Assembly: GCA_934476515.1 (NCBI GenBank)
Contig: CAKSNZ010000005.1
Span: 1 to 64,000, forward strand
DNA length: 64,000 nt
Direction of reading: 5' to 3'
DNA from: an uncultured Ruminococcus sp.
GTDB lineage: Bacteria > Bacillota > Clostridia > Oscillospirales > Acutalibacteraceae
Below, piece after piece: positions 53,665 through 63,671 of the stretch. Under the pieces are notes generated by a model. That model was not told the origin of the DNA and made no database searches. It saw nothing but the letters and a program-made list of their open reading frames with translations. The first letter of the stretch is position 1, and the number at the start of each line of letters is the position of its first letter. A program made the position numbers and the translations under genes.

Positions 53665-56600
53665 ATGCTAAATATAATTAAAGGCGAAAGTGGTTCAGGC
53701 AAAACCACTTATATAACAAATCTTCTTGCCAATATGGTAAAAAACGGCGAGAAAAATATTTTATATATTGTACCTGACCAAAGTTCCTTTGATACCCAGA
53801 GAACTTTCCTGGATTTATTAGGTCCAAAGGACTCTCTGAATATAAATGTACAAGGCTTTACAGGTCTGTGTGATTATATATTTTCAGTAAACGGTTCAAG
53901 TGGCAAAATCCCACTTGATGATGGTGGTAAGGCAATTATTATGTCATTGGCAATTGATGAATGTCAAGACAATTTGCCTCTATTTTCCCATACAAAAAAT
54001 AAAAATGAACTTATAAATTTAATGCTTTCAGCAGTCAGTGAATACAAAACTTGCAATATTACAAGTGAAAAAATCCTTGAAACTGCAAGTGAAATTGAGG
54101 ATGAAACCCTTAGAACAAAGCTAAAAGAAACTTGCCTAATTCGTGATACTTTTGATGCATTGGTTAGCGAAAGTTATGTTGATCCTGATGACTATATTAC
54201 CCAAGGTTATAATTCTTTATTAGAAAATAATATTTTTAAAGATTACATTATTGCACTTGACTCTTTTAGTGGTTTTACAAATGTAGAACTTGAATTTCTA
54301 TCAAAATTAATGGTAGATGCTAAGGACTTTTATATAACTGTAAATACCGATTCAACCAACAACAATGAACTGTTCTTTACAACTGAAAGAACTTTAAATC
54401 AGCTAAAAAAGATTGCCAGAGATAATGATGTGAAAATTGCCTCTCCAATAGTTTTAGCAGAAAATCATAGATTTGAAACAAGTGAACTTATACCAATTCT
54501 AAAGAATGTTTATCGAATTGAAAAGACTTCCCTTGACCAAGGAACTAATAATATTATTCTGTATGAAAGCAAAAATAAATATACAGAATGTGATTTTGTA
54601 GCCAGAAATATCAGAGAATTGATTATTGACAATGACTATACATATCAGGATATTGCAGTTATTTATAGACAAGATAATTCCTATGATGGCATTATTGACA
54701 GTGTTTTTGATAAGTATAACATTCCTTATTTTATGGATAAGGAGGAAGATATTTTCACAAAACCACTAATAAAATTAGTCTCCTCAATCCTAGAAACAAT
54801 CAATAATTCTTATCAGAGGGAAAATGTACTAAATATCCTAAAGTCAGGATTAATGCCATTTACTTCAGAAGAAATTTCTTTATTCGAAAATTATATACTA
54901 ATGTGGGATATTAAGGGCAGTAACTTTAAAAATGACTTTGTAGATAATCCACAAGGTTTAGTGTCTGACTTTAGTGATGATGACAGAAAGACACTTGAAA
55001 TTATCAATAAAGTAAGACAAGGTGTTATTAACCCTTTAGTAGATTTTCAGTTAAAATCAAAGGATACTACTGCCACAACTATTACTAAGAATTTGTATAA
55101 CCTACTTCTAAATTACAACATTCCGGAAAGTATAGTTTCAATGTGTGAAACTTTAGAGAAAAGTGGAAACCTACCTTTGTCAGAAGAACAAAGAAGATTA
55201 TGGGAAATTCTAATGAATATCCTTGATAAAATGATAAATCTACTTTCTGATAAAAAACTTTCTTTAAAAGAATATACAGAACTGCTGATGCTACAATTCA
55301 ACAACAGTACAATTGCATTTATCCCAAAAGCAATGGATGAAGTTGTTGTTTCAGGTGTAGAGAGAGTTCGTATGCCACAGAAAAAGGCAGTTTTTGTAAT
55401 AGGTTGTAACGAAGGTATTTTCCCACAAGTGCCATCAGCTAACGGTGTATTTACCGATAGTGAAAGAAAGATTTTGCTTGAAAAAGGTATGGAAGTCAAC
55501 GACTCGGTAGATGAACTTAATTATAAGGAAATGTACCTTGCTTACTATGCATTAACTTTACCATCACATAAATTATTTGTAAGCTACTCAACAAGCAACT
55601 TGCAAGGAGAACTTCTAACACCATCATCATTAGTAAGAGAAGTGAAAGAAATTTATCCAAAGGTAACTGCCCTTAGTGATTATTCATTAACTGCCGATGA
55701 TATGTTGTGGAGCAAGAATTCTGCTTTTCAGTTTGTAGCAAATAACATTAAGTCTAACAGTATTACAGAAAAAACTTTGGAAGAATATTTTTCTCAAGAA
55801 GAAAATTATAGAGAAAAAATTGCTACAATTAAAGACACTTTACAGGACAATCCTATCCAAATTAAAGATGAAAATATTGCAGAAAAACTATTCGGCAAAG
55901 ATTTATTCCTTTCAGCTTCCCAGGTAGAAACATATCATTTGTGTAAATTTAAATATTTCTGTCAGTATGGCTTGAAAGCAGAAGAAAGAAAAAAAGCAGA
56001 AATAGATTCTTTACAGTATGGTACTTTAACCCACTATTTATTGGAAAGATTTTTAAGAGAATATAAGAAAACTGACTTTGCATCTCTAAGCAATGAGGAC
56101 ATAGCAAAGATAATTTCTCAGTATCTAAACGACTATGCAGTGGAAGAATTAGGTGGAATAGATAACAAACCGGCTAGGTTTAAGTATCTGTTTTATAGAA
56201 TACAGGACAATGCAATTAAGCTACTGATTCATATTATAAAGGAACTTTCTCAAAGTGAATTTGTACCAACTGCCTTTGAACTAAATGTAGGTAAGGATAT
56301 ACCGGCATATAAACTTACCCTTGATGATGGCTCAACACTTTCTGTCAGAGGCTCAGTGGATAGAGTAGATGTAATGGATAAAAATGGTGAAAAGTTCATT
56401 CGTGTAATTGACTACAAAACCGGTTCAAAGGAATTTAAAATCGGTGATGTAATGTATGGACTTAACTTGCAAATGCTTATTTATCTTTCAGCAATTAAGG
56501 CTAACGGTGGTAAATATTTTGGTGACAATATAGTGCCTTGTGGTGTACTATATCAGCCATCAAGTGCAAAGTTTGTGTCAGCTCAGGACAAAAATAATAC

Positions 56601-57021
56601 TGAGAAAAACCTTAATGACTTTGACAAGAATTTGCGTATGAACGGTATTATCCTCAATAACGACTCAGTAATTATCGGTATGGATAGTACAGAAAAAGGC
56701 AAATATATTCCTGTGAAAAAATCAGCCAAAGGTGGCTATAACGGTGCTGATTATCTTTATGACCTATCAGAACTTGGCAAGATTTTTAAGAATATTGATG
56801 ACACCTTAACAGAAATGGCAAAGACACTTCATAAGGGCAATATTGAGTATAACCCAACTAAAGATTTTACTTCAGCAAGTGATAATTATGATGCTTGTAA
56901 ATACTGTCCTTATCTATCAATTTGTGGATATGAGGACGGTAAAAATTGCAGAAATATTGCAAAGCTATCTAAGAAAGAAGTAATGAAAATGCTACAAGAG
57001 GAGGAAGAAGAAAATGCCTAA
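53665..57021 (+). CDS. addB: ATP-dependent helicase/deoxyribonuclease subunit B (AddB/RexB)
   Basis: 1118 aa. Walker A GESGSGKTT at residues 7-15; C-terminal nuclease domain with RVIDYKTGSKEF near 913. A Cys near 757-763 (CKFKYFC) and CKYCPYLSICG near 1080-1090 supply the 4Fe-4S cluster that staples the nuclease domain in AddB. AddAB processes double-strand breaks and recognises Chi. Starts with TGGTGATGTAAATG. A short GTCCC/GGGAC hairpin lies at 53616-53631. Overlaps addA by 8 nt. Confidence 0.96.
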   Translation: MLNIIKGESGSGKTTYITNLLANMVKNGEKNILYIVPDQSSFDTQRTFLDLLGPKDSLNINVQGFTGLCDYIFSVNGSSGKIPLDDGGKAIIMSLAIDECQDNLPLFSHTKNKNELINLMLSAVSEYKTCNITSEKILETASEIEDETLRTKLKETCLIRDTFDALVSESYVDPDDYITQGYNSLLENNIFKDYIIALDSFSGFTNVELEFLSKLMVDAKDFYITVNTDSTNNNELFFTTERTLNQLKKIARDNDVKIASPIVLAENHRFETSELIPILKNVYRIEKTSLDQGTNNIILYESKNKYTECDFVARNIRELIIDNDYTYQDIAVIYRQDNSYDGIIDSVFDKYNIPYFMDKEEDIFTKPLIKLVSSILETINNSYQRENVLNILKSGLMPFTSEEISLFENYILMWDIKGSNFKNDFVDNPQGLVSDFSDDDRKTLEIINKVRQGVINPLVDFQLKSKDTTATTITKNLYNLLLNYNIPESIVSMCETLEKSGNLPLSEEQRRLWEILMNILDKMINLLSDKKLSLKEYTELLMLQFNNSTIAFIPKAMDEVVVSGVERVRMPQKKAVFVIGCNEGIFPQVPSANGVFTDSERKILLEKGMEVNDSVDELNYKEMYLAYYALTLPSHKLFVSYSTSNLQGELLTPSSLVREVKEIYPKVTALSDYSLTADDMLWSKNSAFQFVANNIKSNSITEKTLEEYFSQEENYREKIATIKDTLQDNPIQIKDENIAEKLFGKDLFLSASQVETYHLCKFKYFCQYGLKAEERKKAEIDSLQYGTLTHYLLERFLREYKKTDFASLSNEDIAKIISQYLNDYAVEELGGIDNKPARFKYLFYRIQDNAIKLLIHIIKELSQSEFVPTAFELNVGKDIPAYKLTLDDGSTLSVRGSVDRVDVMDKNGEKFIRVIDYKTGSKEFKIGDVMYGLNLQMLIYLSAIKANGGKYFGDNIVPCGVLYQPSSAKFVSAQDKNNTEKNLNDFDKNLRMNGIILNNDSVIIGMDSTEKGKYIPVKKSAKGGYNGADYLYDLSELGKIFKNIDDTLTEMAKTLHKGNIEYNPTKDFTSASDNYDACKYCPYLSICGYEDGKNCRNIAKLSKKEVMKMLQEEEEENA

Positions 57022-60000
57022 TTGGACACAAAATCAGCAAAATGCTATACATTCAACTAACGGTTCTATTCTTGTTTCTGCCTCAGCAGGTTCAGGTAAA
57101 ACAGCAGTACTTGTTGAAAGAGTAATCAGCAGAATTACCGACAAAAAGAACCCAACACCGGCAGATAGAATGTTAGTTGTTACCTATACAAAAGCAGCAG
57201 CAGCCGAAATGAAAGAGAGAATTATTGCCAGACTTTATGATTTAATAAAGGAAAATCCCTATGACTCCCATTTGCGTTATCAACAACTAAAGCTACAAAA
57301 TGCCCATATTTCAACAATACATTCATTTTGTAGCCAGTTAGTAAGGGAAAATTTCTATAGCTTAGGTGTTAGCAAGGACTTTAGAATTGCAGATGATGGG
57401 GAACTTTCTGTACTAAAGAATGATGCTATTGATGATGTTTTTGCTACATTGTATAGCAAAGAGAATAACTCATCCTTCCTAGATATAGTAGAGGCTTTTT
57501 CTAGCAATAAGGATGATAAAGCCCTAAAGCAAGTTGTGTTTAAATTATATGAATTTTTGCGTTCACATCCTTTTCCACATACATGGCTTGATGAAAAACT
57601 TTCTTACTACAATAGCAACATTGATATTTCTTCATCAGTATGGGCAGAGATTATTTTTAAATATTCTTATCAGGCCTTAGCTTATGGAATTTCTTTAGCA
57701 GAAAATAATCTTGAACTTTCTGCAACTGATGAAAAGCTACAGTCTGCTTTGTCAACTGTACTAACTGAAGACAAAATGACTATAACCGGTATTATGTCAG
57801 CTATTGAGGACAGAAAATGGGATGATGCTTATAAATTAGTTTCCGAATGTTCATTTGGTAGATTTCCAAGTGTAAGAGGATATAAGGATAACCCAACAAA
57901 AATAAAAATCAGTGAAAATCGTGATAAGTATAAAAAAATTATTGCAAATCTTCTAAAGTATTTTATCTATGATGAAGAAAGCTGTAAGACTGATTTAGAT
58001 TTACTAAAACCGGTAGTAGAAGAAATGTTTAATACAGTTCTTTTATTTGACCACAAATTCCAAGAACTTAAGAAACTAAAGAATATTCTTGACTACAGTG
58101 ACCTTGAACATTATACCCTTAAACTACTTGTAAAAGAGGAAAATGGTAAGGTAGTTTTAACAGAAATGGCTCACAAAATTGCATCACAATTTGATGAAGT
58201 AATGGTTGACGAATATCAAGATGCAAACGAAGTGCAAGATATAATTTTCAGAGCAGTTTCAGGAGAAGAAAAAGATTTGTTTGTAGTAGGGGATGTAAAG
58301 CAAAGTATCTATTCCTTTAGACAAGCTATGCCTAAAATCTTTATTGACAGAAAAGAAAAATATCCTCTTTATGTAGCAGAAAAGGACAATTACCCTGGCA
58401 GAATAGTTCTTGAAAAGAATTTTAGATCCAGAAAAGAAATCACAGATTCAGTTAACTTTGTTTTTGACTCAATAATGTCAAAGGATTGTGGTGACATTGA
58501 ATACAATGAGGAAGAAACTTTAATTTGTGGTGCAACTTATAATGATACTGATGAAACAAAAGTATCTCTTAATCTAATTGATATGGATTATGAAGAAGAA
58601 ACAGATAAATGTATTGTTGAGGCTGATTTTATAGCTAAAGAAATTTTCCGTACCAAGGCTCAGAGAAGTGTTTATGATAAAGGAGATTTAAGACCTGCTA
58701 ATGACGGTGATTTTGCAATCCTACTTAGAAGTGCAAATAAATATGCTCATATTTATGTTAATAGATTGAAAATGTGGGGTATTCAAGCCACTTCAACAGT
58801 TAGTGAAAGTTTCCTACAAAATCGTGAAATTGTTATTATAACAAATCTACTTAGAATTATTGATAACCCATTACAAGATATTCCTTTGCTTTCTGTAATG
58901 GCAAGTCCTTTGTATGGCTTTTCCGGTGATGAACTAGCCTTAATGCGTACAGAGGATAGAAAAAAGAGAGTCTATAATTCCCTTGTAACCTTTGCAGAAA
59001 AGGGCAGTGAAAAGGCAAAGAGATTGCTTGAAGATTTAGACAGATTTCGTACATATGCAGTTACAATGCCTGTACATACCTTACTTGACAGAATTTTTGA
59101 AGAAACTTTCTATACTTCAATTTTTGATGGTGTGTCAGAGACAGATGTGCCATACAACAATATTCTTCTATTTAAAGAATATGCAACAAACTATGAGTCA
59201 AGTGGATACAAAGGACTTTCAGCATTTGTAACTTATATTGATAACCTTGTAAAGCAAGAAAGTGACCTAAACGCAAGTAAATCCGGTGAAGAAAGTGACC
59301 TAAACGCAGTAAAGATTATGAGTATCCATGGTAGTAAGGGTTTGGAATTTCCATTTGTATTTTTAGCAAATACTACAAGAAAGTTTGTCAGTGATGCAAG
59401 TGACAATGTGCTTATTCATAAGGATTTAGGTTTTTCACTAAAAGTAAAGGATTTTGAAAATTCAATAAGATATAACACACTACCACGAGTAGCAACTTCT
59501 ATTGAAATCAAAAACAGTGAAAAGTCAGAAGAATTAAGAGTCCTTTATGTTGCACTAACAAGAGCAAGAGAAGAACTTCATATGATTTGTACAGAAAAGA
59601 ATATGGCGAATTATATTGGTAAAATGGGTTCATATATTTCTAATACTGAGAAAATCTCACCATATGCAGTATCCTCAGCAAATAAAATTTCCGATTGGTT
59701 AATTATGTGTGGACTTATCCAAACAGATGGTAGTGAACTTAGAAAAATTGCAGATATTAACCATTTCTCTAAATTCAAATCTTGCCCAAAGTGGGATATT
59801 AAGTATATTAAAGGTGTAAATAGTGATGAAGAAGTTGAGGAAGACTCCATAACTACTACTAACCAAGATACAGAAGTAACCGATGATTATATTGATACAA
59901 TTATCAAAGACAGACTTGAGTATAAGTACAAGAATGAAGGTATCAATGCTATCCCAACAAAAGTTGCAGTATCTGATATTAGTCACAATATTTCTAAGGA

Positions 60001-60559
60001 AAGATTTAAGAAAGTTCTTGCACGACCTGACTTTATGTCAGAAAAGTCAATGACACCAACTGAAAGAGGTACAGCAGTACATTCAGCTTTACAGTATATT
60101 GACTTTAAAAATGCAAGAAATGACTTTGATAAAGAAATAGAAAGATTAGTTACAAAAGGCTTTATCACTAAAAGACAAGGTGAAGTCCTTGACCGTAATA
60201 AACTACTAAACCTTGTAAATTCACCTTTAACAGATAGAATTGTAAATTCCGAAAAAGTATATCGTGAGTTTAAGTTCTATACAAAAATCTTAGCAAAAGA
60301 TGCATTAGAAAATGTACCTGAGAATTTTTCAGAACAAAAAATTATCCTACAAGGTGCAGTTGACTTAGCATTTGTAGAAGATAATTCACTTGTAATTGTT
60401 GACTACAAAACCGATAGAATTAAAGATGTTTCAGAGCTAAAGGAACTGTATTCTCAGCAACTTTTACTTTACAAAAACGCTATGGAACAGTGTACTCCAT
60501 ATTCAGTTTCTAAATGCATAATCTATTCAATCACTTTAGGTGATTTTGTAGAAGTGTAG
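57014..60559 (+). CDS. addA: ATP-dependent helicase/nuclease subunit A (AddA)
   Basis: 1181 aa UvrD-like helicase plus RecB nuclease. Q-motif WTQNQQNAI at residues 4-12, Walker A SASAGSGKTAV near 21-31, Walker B MVDEYQDANEVQ near 396-407, GDVKQSIYSFR near 422, motif V/VI VALTRAREELH near 849; nuclease motif GTAVHSALQ near 1020 and VDYKTDR near 1129. Works with AddB in end resection for recombination. GGAGGAAG precedes the ATG inside addB. AddAB seems followed by the flavoprotein gene on the same transcript. Confidence 0.97.
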   Translation: MPNWTQNQQNAIHSTNGSILVSASAGSGKTAVLVERVISRITDKKNPTPADRMLVVTYTKAAAAEMKERIIARLYDLIKENPYDSHLRYQQLKLQNAHISTIHSFCSQLVRENFYSLGVSKDFRIADDGELSVLKNDAIDDVFATLYSKENNSSFLDIVEAFSSNKDDKALKQVVFKLYEFLRSHPFPHTWLDEKLSYYNSNIDISSSVWAEIIFKYSYQALAYGISLAENNLELSATDEKLQSALSTVLTEDKMTITGIMSAIEDRKWDDAYKLVSECSFGRFPSVRGYKDNPTKIKISENRDKYKKIIANLLKYFIYDEESCKTDLDLLKPVVEEMFNTVLLFDHKFQELKKLKNILDYSDLEHYTLKLLVKEENGKVVLTEMAHKIASQFDEVMVDEYQDANEVQDIIFRAVSGEEKDLFVVGDVKQSIYSFRQAMPKIFIDRKEKYPLYVAEKDNYPGRIVLEKNFRSRKEITDSVNFVFDSIMSKDCGDIEYNEEETLICGATYNDTDETKVSLNLIDMDYEEETDKCIVEADFIAKEIFRTKAQRSVYDKGDLRPANDGDFAILLRSANKYAHIYVNRLKMWGIQATSTVSESFLQNREIVIITNLLRIIDNPLQDIPLLSVMASPLYGFSGDELALMRTEDRKKRVYNSLVTFAEKGSEKAKRLLEDLDRFRTYAVTMPVHTLLDRIFEETFYTSIFDGVSETDVPYNNILLFKEYATNYESSGYKGLSAFVTYIDNLVKQESDLNASKSGEESDLNAVKIMSIHGSKGLEFPFVFLANTTRKFVSDASDNVLIHKDLGFSLKVKDFENSIRYNTLPRVATSIEIKNSEKSEELRVLYVALTRAREELHMICTEKNMANYIGKMGSYISNTEKISPYAVSSANKISDWLIMCGLIQTDGSELRKIADINHFSKFKSCPKWDIKYIKGVNSDEEVEEDSITTTNQDTEVTDDYIDTIIKDRLEYKYKNEGINAIPTKVAVSDISHNISKERFKKVLARPDFMSEKSMTPTERGTAVHSALQYIDFKNARNDFDKEIERLVTKGFITKRQGEVLDRNKLLNLVNSPLTDRIVNSEKVYREFKFYTKILAKDALENVPENFSEQKIILQGAVDLAFVEDNSLVIVDYKTDRIKDVSELKELYSQQLLLYKNAMEQCTPYSVSKCIIYSITLGDFVEV

Positions 60560-60567
60560 GTGATTTT

Positions 60568-61107
60568 ATGAGTAAAATTCTTATTTTAGTAGGTAGCGTT
60601 AGAAAAAATAGCAATACAGAACTTTTGGCAAATGCCTTTAAACAAGGGGCAGAAAAACACAATTCTGTGGAAATTATTTCAGTAGCAGACTACAAAATTA
60701 ATCCTTGTGTAGGTTGCGAATATTGCCAAAATAGTGACGGTAATGTTTGTGTACAAAATGATGATATGAAAATTATCTATGAAAAACTGAAAGAATGTGA
60801 CACATTGGTTATTGCATCACCGGTGTATTTTTACGGAATTTCTGCCCAACTGAAAGCACTAATCGACAGACTACATACACCAATGAGAAATACTTTTTCT
60901 GTTAAGAATATGGCTTTGCTATTAGTAGCCGGTGCATCACTTCCACAAGTTTTTGACTCAATCCTAGTTCAGTATAACCTTGTGCTTAGTTACTTTAAAC
61001 TTAATGACTTAGGCAAGGTTCTAGTAACAGATGTTAGACAGAAAGGTGCTATCAAAGATAACAAAGCCCTACTTGATGCCTATAATTTAGGTATGTCAAT
61101 AAGTTAA
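60568..61107 (+). CDS. Flavodoxin-family NAD(P)H-dependent oxidoreductase
   Basis: 179 aa. FMN phosphate-binding loop GSVRKNSNTELLA near residues 8-20, CVGCEYCQNSDGNVCVQNDD near 49-68 (Cys pattern shared with iron-sulfur flavoproteins and WrbA-like reductases), SPVYFYGISAQLKALIDR near 87-104. Likely an FMN reductase or azo/nitroreductase-like enzyme; whether the Cys hold a 4Fe-4S cluster is unsettled. AGGTGATT precedes the ATG 8 nt after addA. Confidence 0.88.
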   Translation: MSKILILVGSVRKNSNTELLANAFKQGAEKHNSVEIISVADYKINPCVGCEYCQNSDGNVCVQNDDMKIIYEKLKECDTLVIASPVYFYGISAQLKALIDRLHTPMRNTFSVKNMALLLVAGASLPQVFDSILVQYNLVLSYFKLNDLGKVLVTDVRQKGAIKDNKALLDAYNLGMSIS

Positions 61108-61117
61108 ATTTGTAGTG

Positions 61118-61211
61118 ATTAATTAATACCAATCACAAAACGCAATAATAATTAATTCCAAATCACAATAGTTAATCATAAATCTCAATAATTAATCATA
61201 AATTGCAATAG
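61118..61211. repeat. Degenerate short tandem repeat, about 20 bp unit
   Basis: Two 20-bp units at 61167-61186 and 61187-61206 share 17 of 20 bases (AATA-TTAATCATAAAT core), a third partial unit starts at 61207, and a looser 23-bp copy precedes at 61144-61166. AT-rich, no spacers, not CRISPR. Confidence 0.6.
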
Positions 61212-61222
61212 TTTGTAAACAA

Positions 61223-61246
61223 AAAGCTCCCAATTGGGAGCTTTCC
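61223..61246. terminator. Perfect palindromic terminator
   Basis: AAAGCTCCCAA (61223-61233) immediately followed by its complement TTGGGAGCTTT (61234-61244), then CCTCTTT. Probably ends the addAB-flavoprotein transcript; the palindrome works on either strand. Confidence 0.75.
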
Positions 61247-61413
61247 TCTTTGTATTATAATTTTTCAATTTTATCTTAATACTGGTTAGAAAAATTAGAG
61301 TTTGTCTTTTTAATTTTGATTGTGTGTTAAGGTAAATTCCTTTTAAATACAATCGGCTATAAAGAAAATTCATAGTGAGAATATGTACCTAAATTATATA
61401 AAAACTATGACTC
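61246..61413. other. AT-rich spacer without recognised feature
   Basis: About 170 bases between the palindrome and the first foldback element. Short open frames here lack ribosome sites and gene-like composition. I see nothing I can name. Confidence 0.5.
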
Positions 61414-61664
61414 ACAGTTGTAGGGGACATCATTGATGTCCCGTTATAAACTATACTATTTATCGGTATTATCCACTGTGTAGTAAGTTATAATTTATAA
61501 TCTGCAAATAGGACAAAAAGCCCATAGGTATCACACTTTTTAACGGGCGAACAATTAAGTGAACATCAAAGAAAACGAGCCATAGGCGAAGTTTGATTTG
61601 CTAATGAGAACTTATGCAAAAGTTTTTTGTAAAAAAACTTTTGTAGTGAAGCCCCTACGACTGT
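61414..61664. mobile_element. MITE-like foldback element 1 (251 bp)
   Basis: Terminal inverted repeats ACAGTTGTAGGGG (61414-61426) and CCCCTACGACTGT (61652-61664) match at 12 of 13 positions. Inside the left end, GGGACATCA/TGATGTCCC (61424-61442) forms a hairpin; near the right end CAAAAGTTTTTT/AAAAAAACTTTTG (61617-61643) forms another, and ATCAAA/TTTGAT pair across 61566-61597. The GTAGGGG-hairpin-CCCGT layout is common among dispersed repeats of gut Clostridia. No coding sequence. Target-site duplication not evident by eye. Confidence 0.65.
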
Positions 61665-61711
61665 TTGTTGTTATTTTGTCCTGTGTAATTACCCTAAATT
61701 TGTACATATTC

Positions 61712-61988
61712 GCCAGTCTCCCTTGTGTAAAGGGAGATGTCAGCGATAGCTGACAGAGGGATTGTTTAGTAGGCAGTAATAGATAGATAAAATTTAGATA
61801 GGAAAACAAAACCTATTATATATCTATCGAATAAAATTGATATAGCAAAAAGTATATACCATAACAATCCCTCAGTCGCTCTTTAAGAGTAAATTGTCAT
61901 TCTTCCAATTTACAAGCGACTAGCTTTTCTAGCGAAAACGGCAAACCCTTTGTCCCTTAGCAAGGGAATACCTTTACACAAGGGAGCC
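61712..61988. mobile_element. MITE-like foldback element 2 (about 277 bp)
   Basis: Outer inverted repeat CTCCCTTGTGTAAAGG (61718-61733) and its exact complement CCTTTACACAAGGGAG (61971-61986). Inner inverted repeat GAGGGATTGTT (61756-61766) and AACAATCCCTC (61863-61873). Left arm holds TGTCAGC/GCTGACA (61738-61755); the centre folds as ATAGG-loop-CCTAT around 61820. This CTCCCTTGTGTAAAGGGAG...GAGGGATTGTT type of repeat is frequent in gut Firmicutes. No transposase inside, so it would need one in trans. Confidence 0.72.
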
Positions 61989-62075
61989 TTATTTGCTAAA
62001 ATTTAACACTTTACATTTAGCCCTACAAACCCTAATTTATAGTGCTAATTACAACTCACCACAATAAAATCAAAA

Positions 62076-63671
62076 TCACCTATTCAACTTTTCAATAATC
62101 TTTTCAGCACATTTGATGCCATCAACACCGGCAGAAACAATACCACCGGCATAACCGGCACCTTCACCACAAGGATAAAGTCCCTCAACACTAACACTTT
62201 CAAGGCTTTCTCTGTCACGAAGAATTCTGATAGGTGATGAACTTCTTGACTCAACACCGGTTAGTAATGCATCATTATCAGCAAAACCTTTGAGCCTTTT
62301 ATCCATCTGTATAATGCCACTTCTCATTGAATTAGTGATAAATTCCGGTAGCACATCATCCATTTTACAGAACTTTGTACCGATTTTATATGATGGCAAT
62401 ACTTCACCAAAGTTATCACTAACTTTATTGTTGAGAAAGTCTCCAACCTTTTGTACAGGTGCTTTGTAGTCACTGCCACCAACTAAAAATGCTTTTCTCT
62501 CAATTTCTTCTTGAAAGTACATTCCGGAAAGTACATCATCACCAAAGTCATTTGGATTAATCCCAACAAGTAGGGCAGAGTTAGAATTTACTTCATCTCT
62601 GGCATAATAACTCATACCGTTGGTAACAACAGTTTCTTCTGTACTTTGTGCCGGTACAACCAAACCACCGGGACACATACAAAATGTATAAACACCTCTA
62701 CCGTTTTCAAGGTGACTGTTTAGCTTATATATTGATGGTGTTAGTTTTTTGCATTTTGCAAATTCACCGTATTGTGCAATGTCAATTTTTTCTTGTAAAT
62801 GCTCAATTCTTGCACCTACTGCAAAAGGCTTTGCCTCAATAGAAAGGTTCATATCCTTAATCATCCTAAATGTATCTCTAGCCGAATGACCGATTGCAAG
62901 AATAATATTGTCGCAGAAAATTTCTTTTTCTTGACCATTACTTGTAGCAATAATTGACTTAACCTTGTTGCCTTTAAGATTAATTTTACTTAAACAAGTT
63001 CCAAATAATACTTTGCCACCAAGTGACTTAATTTCTTCTCTAATGTTTTTAATAGTAGGTTTTAATTTGTCAGTACCAATGTGAGGTTTTGCATTGTACA
63101 TAATGTCTTTAGGTGCACCATGACTGACAAATTCTTCAAATAACTTTCTAACTCTCTTGTCCTTAGTACCGGTAGTTAACTTACCGTCAGAAAAAGCACC
63201 TGCACCACCTTCACCAAATTGTACATTAGAATTAGTGTTTAATTTACCACCATTCCAAAATGTATCAACATCACTTGTCCTAGTGTCAATGTCCATACCT
63301 CTTTCAATGAGAGTAACCTTAGCACCTGACCTTGCAAGTATTAAACTTGCAAATAATCCGGCAGGACCTGCACCAACAACAACTGTGTTGCTACTGTTAT
63401 TTTTGCAAATAGGTTGTTCGTATTTGTAGATTTTACTTTCAGAAACCTTTTTGCTTTTAGTTCTTTTTAGTGTAGAATTTTCATTCTTAACCTTAACATC
63501 AACAGTAGCTAGGAAATGAACATCACTTTTCTTTCTGGCATCAATAGATAACTTGAAAAGTTCATAGCTAACTATTTCATCTTTCTTACAGTTAAGTTCC
63601 TTAACTATTTTTTTAATCAACTCATCTTCCTTGTAATTAGGAGATAATCGTAAATTATTTATTCTTATCAT
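62076..63671 (-). CDS. FAD-dependent dehydrogenase/oxidoreductase (COG2509 type)
   Basis: 531 aa from ATG 63671-63669, overlapping the upstream flavoprotein stop by 4 nt. N-terminal RNA-binding-like small domain (residues 1-75), then the dinucleotide fold VVVGAGPAGLFASLILA near 97-113, ERGMDIDTR near 122, GEGGAGAFSDGKL near 151-163, ILAIGHSARDTF near 258, and CGEGAGYAGGIVSAGVDG near 502-519 for FAD contact. Widespread, uncharacterised flavoprotein family; a role in tRNA or quinone chemistry has not been shown. Distinct from MnmG. Paired with a BaiN/HI0933-type flavoprotein. Confidence 0.85.
   Translation of the reverse strand: MIRINNLRLSPNYKEDELIKKIVKELNCKKDEIVSYELFKLSIDARKKSDVHFLATVDVKVKNENSTLKRTKSKKVSESKIYKYEQPICKNNSSNTVVVGAGPAGLFASLILARSGAKVTLIERGMDIDTRTSDVDTFWNGGKLNTNSNVQFGEGGAGAFSDGKLTTGTKDKRVRKLFEEFVSHGAPKDIMYNAKPHIGTDKLKPTIKNIREEIKSLGGKVLFGTCLSKINLKGNKVKSIIATSNGQEKEIFCDNIILAIGHSARDTFRMIKDMNLSIEAKPFAVGARIEHLQEKIDIAQYGEFAKCKKLTPSIYKLNSHLENGRGVYTFCMCPGGLVVPAQSTEETVVTNGMSYYARDEVNSNSALLVGINPNDFGDDVLSGMYFQEEIERKAFLVGGSDYKAPVQKVGDFLNNKVSDNFGEVLPSYKIGTKFCKMDDVLPEFITNSMRSGIIQMDKRLKGFADNDALLTGVESRSSSPIRILRDRESLESVSVEGLYPCGEGAGYAGGIVSAGVDGIKCAEKIIEKLNR

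Noticed and set aside
61118-61211. Short repeats considered as a CRISPR array
   Set aside because: Units are contiguous, about 20 bp, AT-rich and have no spacers; no cas genes nearby.
61612-61809. Small reverse-strand open frames in the repeat island
   Set aside because: They span inverted-repeat structures, lack ribosome sites and have no recognisable protein.
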